64,000 nucleotides of DNA from Chaetoceros tenuissimus (Eukaryota > Bacillariophyta > Thalassiosirophyceae > Chaetocerotales > Chaetocerotaceae), in NCBI GenBank assembly GCA_021927905.1, contig BLLK01000047.1, forward strand, positions 62,001-126,000. Reading direction: 5' to 3'. Positions 62,901 through 64,000 of this stretch are shown here, in pieces. The notes beneath the pieces are model-generated. The model saw nothing but the letters and a program-made list of their open reading frames with translations, made no database searches and was not told the DNA's origin. Position numbers and translations under genes: made by a program. Numbering within the stretch: position 1 is the first letter of the stretch; every line of letters starts with the position of its first letter.

Positions 62901-64000
62901 AATACCAACTCTAGTTTGTGAAAGATCGACATCTAGCCTATTGACTTTGAGTGGAGATGCTACTAACTGTCCAAATGTGTTGGATGCAACTACCGGGTTA
63001 TACGGAGCAGGATGTTGTGATAATGTCAACTTCCTCGATTATTTCATCGAGGCAACATATGGAAATGAAAGCTGCAAAGGATTAGTTGGAACTGATAGCA
63101 ATGTGTGTACCTTCATGCAATCAAGAGCGAATCATGACCAAGTGCACAACTGGAACTGGTTACAAGAACGTTCTGTCTTAGCACGCATGTACTTCGACAA
63201 TTGTGGCTCAAGCTGCGCTGGATGGTTGAGCAGCACTAGCCATTGTGAATGGCCAGGTGTAACATGTGATAGCGACAACGCTGTTGTAGGTATCGACTTG
63301 TCCAACCAGCAGCTAGGAGGAGCTTATCCTGAGGTTGTTGGTAGCTTGAGCAAGCTTTCAGTATTGGATCTGTCTCAGAACTATTTGTCGGGAGGAGTAC
63401 CTACAGCAGTCTGCGATAGATCAACCAGCGGGGCTTTGACTTTGAGTGGAGATGCTACTAACTGTCCGAACGAGCTTGATCCTGTGACTGGCTTGTATGC
63501 ATCAGGATGTTGTGATAATGTGAACTTTCTAGAGCTCTTCATCCAGACACTCTACAACACTCAAGATTGCTCTACTCTAGCTGGTGTCGACGGAAGTACA
63601 TGCACCTTCATGCAATCAAGAGCGAATCATGATGTGATCAGTAGTCCATCTGGAAACATGCCAAACTGGAACTGGTTACAAGAACGTGCAAGCCTTACTG
63701 CACTATACTTCAATAACTGTGGCTCAAGCTGCGCTGGATGGTTGAGCAGCACTAGTCATTGTGAATGGCCAGGTGTAACATGCGATAGCGACAAAGCTGT
63801 TGTAGGTATCGACTTGTCCAACCAGCAGCTAGGAGGAGCTTATCCTGAGGTTGTTGGTAGCTTGAGCAAGCTATCTGTGTTGGATCTATCTCAGAACTAT
63901 TTGTCGGGAGGAGTACCTACAGCAGTCTGTGATAGATCAACCAGCGGGGCTTTGACTTTGAGTGGAGATGCTACTAACTGTCCGAACGAGCTTGATCCTG
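59930..64000 (+). CDS. Membrane sulfotransferase-like / LRR-repeat protein, 3' end outside
   Basis: Exons 59930-60137, 60223-60438, 60515-61359, 61436-62023, 62088-62603 and 62671 to the window edge; still open at 64000. The first of three ATGs in a row is used. A basic start and one hydrophobic segment (AAVLWCVIYIAVV, ~25-40) suggest a type II membrane protein with its body in the Golgi lumen or outside. Exons 2-3 resemble a sulfotransferase: LLASYPGSGKRFTWAI (5'-PAPS loop) and VVVLLRNPRWAIPSYHN (3'-PAPS site). From residue ~410 there are repeated units of ~170 aa, each with a C..C-W...HC.WSG(I/V).C LRR N-cap, short leucine-rich repeats (LDLSQNYLSGGVP), NCPN, GCC, and a C-FM-SR-NH linker ending in W-W. 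Exons 4 and 5 hold one unit each; exon 6 holds at least three without introns. Confidence 0.85.
63205..64000 (+). repeat. Near-identical 516-bp tandem units inside the LRR gene
   Basis: The segment starting GGCTCAAGCTGCGCTGGATG at 63205 recurs at 63721, a spacing of 516 bp or exactly 172 codons. Over the ~280 bp visible in the second copy only a handful of bases differ. The duplication is recent, keeps frame, and continues past the window. Confidence 0.9.

Overview
The window looks like nuclear DNA of a diatom, probably a Chaetoceros-like species. The evidence is an AT-rich but gene-dense layout, short GT-AG introns (mostly 65-125 nt), a DXR enzyme with a two-part plastid presequence ending in an ASAFAP-type motif, and several secreted protein types common in diatoms. 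The species assignment is inference; the eukaryotic, secondary-plastid character is well supported. Gene models were spliced by eye. For the larger spliced genes I checked that exon lengths sum to whole codons and that neighbouring residues fit the family.

Layout. 0-11 kb: the 3' part of an unrecognised gene, then one giant 17-exon minus-strand gene (about 3,009 aa; signal peptide, G8 domain, carbohydrate-binding-like modules, CEMIP-type beta-helix, split DUF1800). 11.2-17.0 kb: a DNA transposon with near-identical 385-bp inverted repeats. It carries a two-exon ~1,198-aa protein that appears to fuse an IS4/piggyBac-like DDE transposase to a PD-(D/E)XK nuclease, plus a divergent acidic-tailed small gene. 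17.3-18 kb: a zone of broken gene pieces (EF-hand gene, F-box/ankyrin gene). 18-34.5 kb: three paralogous F-box/ankyrin genes interleaved with a secreted beta-propeller gene, plastid DXR, a head-to-head inverted pair of PH-like genes, and a NodU/CmcH-type carbamoyltransferase.

34.9-42 kb is a compact housekeeping block: lipoxygenase-like, Aat-like aminoacyl-tRNA transferase, histidine phosphatase, UBL-BAG protein and eIF4A. 42-56.4 kb is a cluster of secreted hydrolases: two metallophosphoesterase-LamG-cysteine-rich proteins, one intact sulfatase, one decayed sulfatase and an orphan sulfatase 3' end. It is broken by a ~1.9-kb non-coding element with 149-bp inverted repeats. 56.7-59.5 kb holds a PHYHD1-like dioxygenase and a SET-domain methyltransferase. 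From 59.9 kb to the edge runs a membrane-anchored sulfotransferase fused to a growing array of ~172-aa LRR units.

Functional reading. The 42-56 kb cluster suggests scavenging or remodelling of extracellular phosphate and sulfate esters, since both enzyme types are secreted and share cysteine-rich C-terminal domains. The transposon at 11-17 kb is the strongest candidate for an undescribed system. No tRNA, rRNA or CRISPR was recognised.
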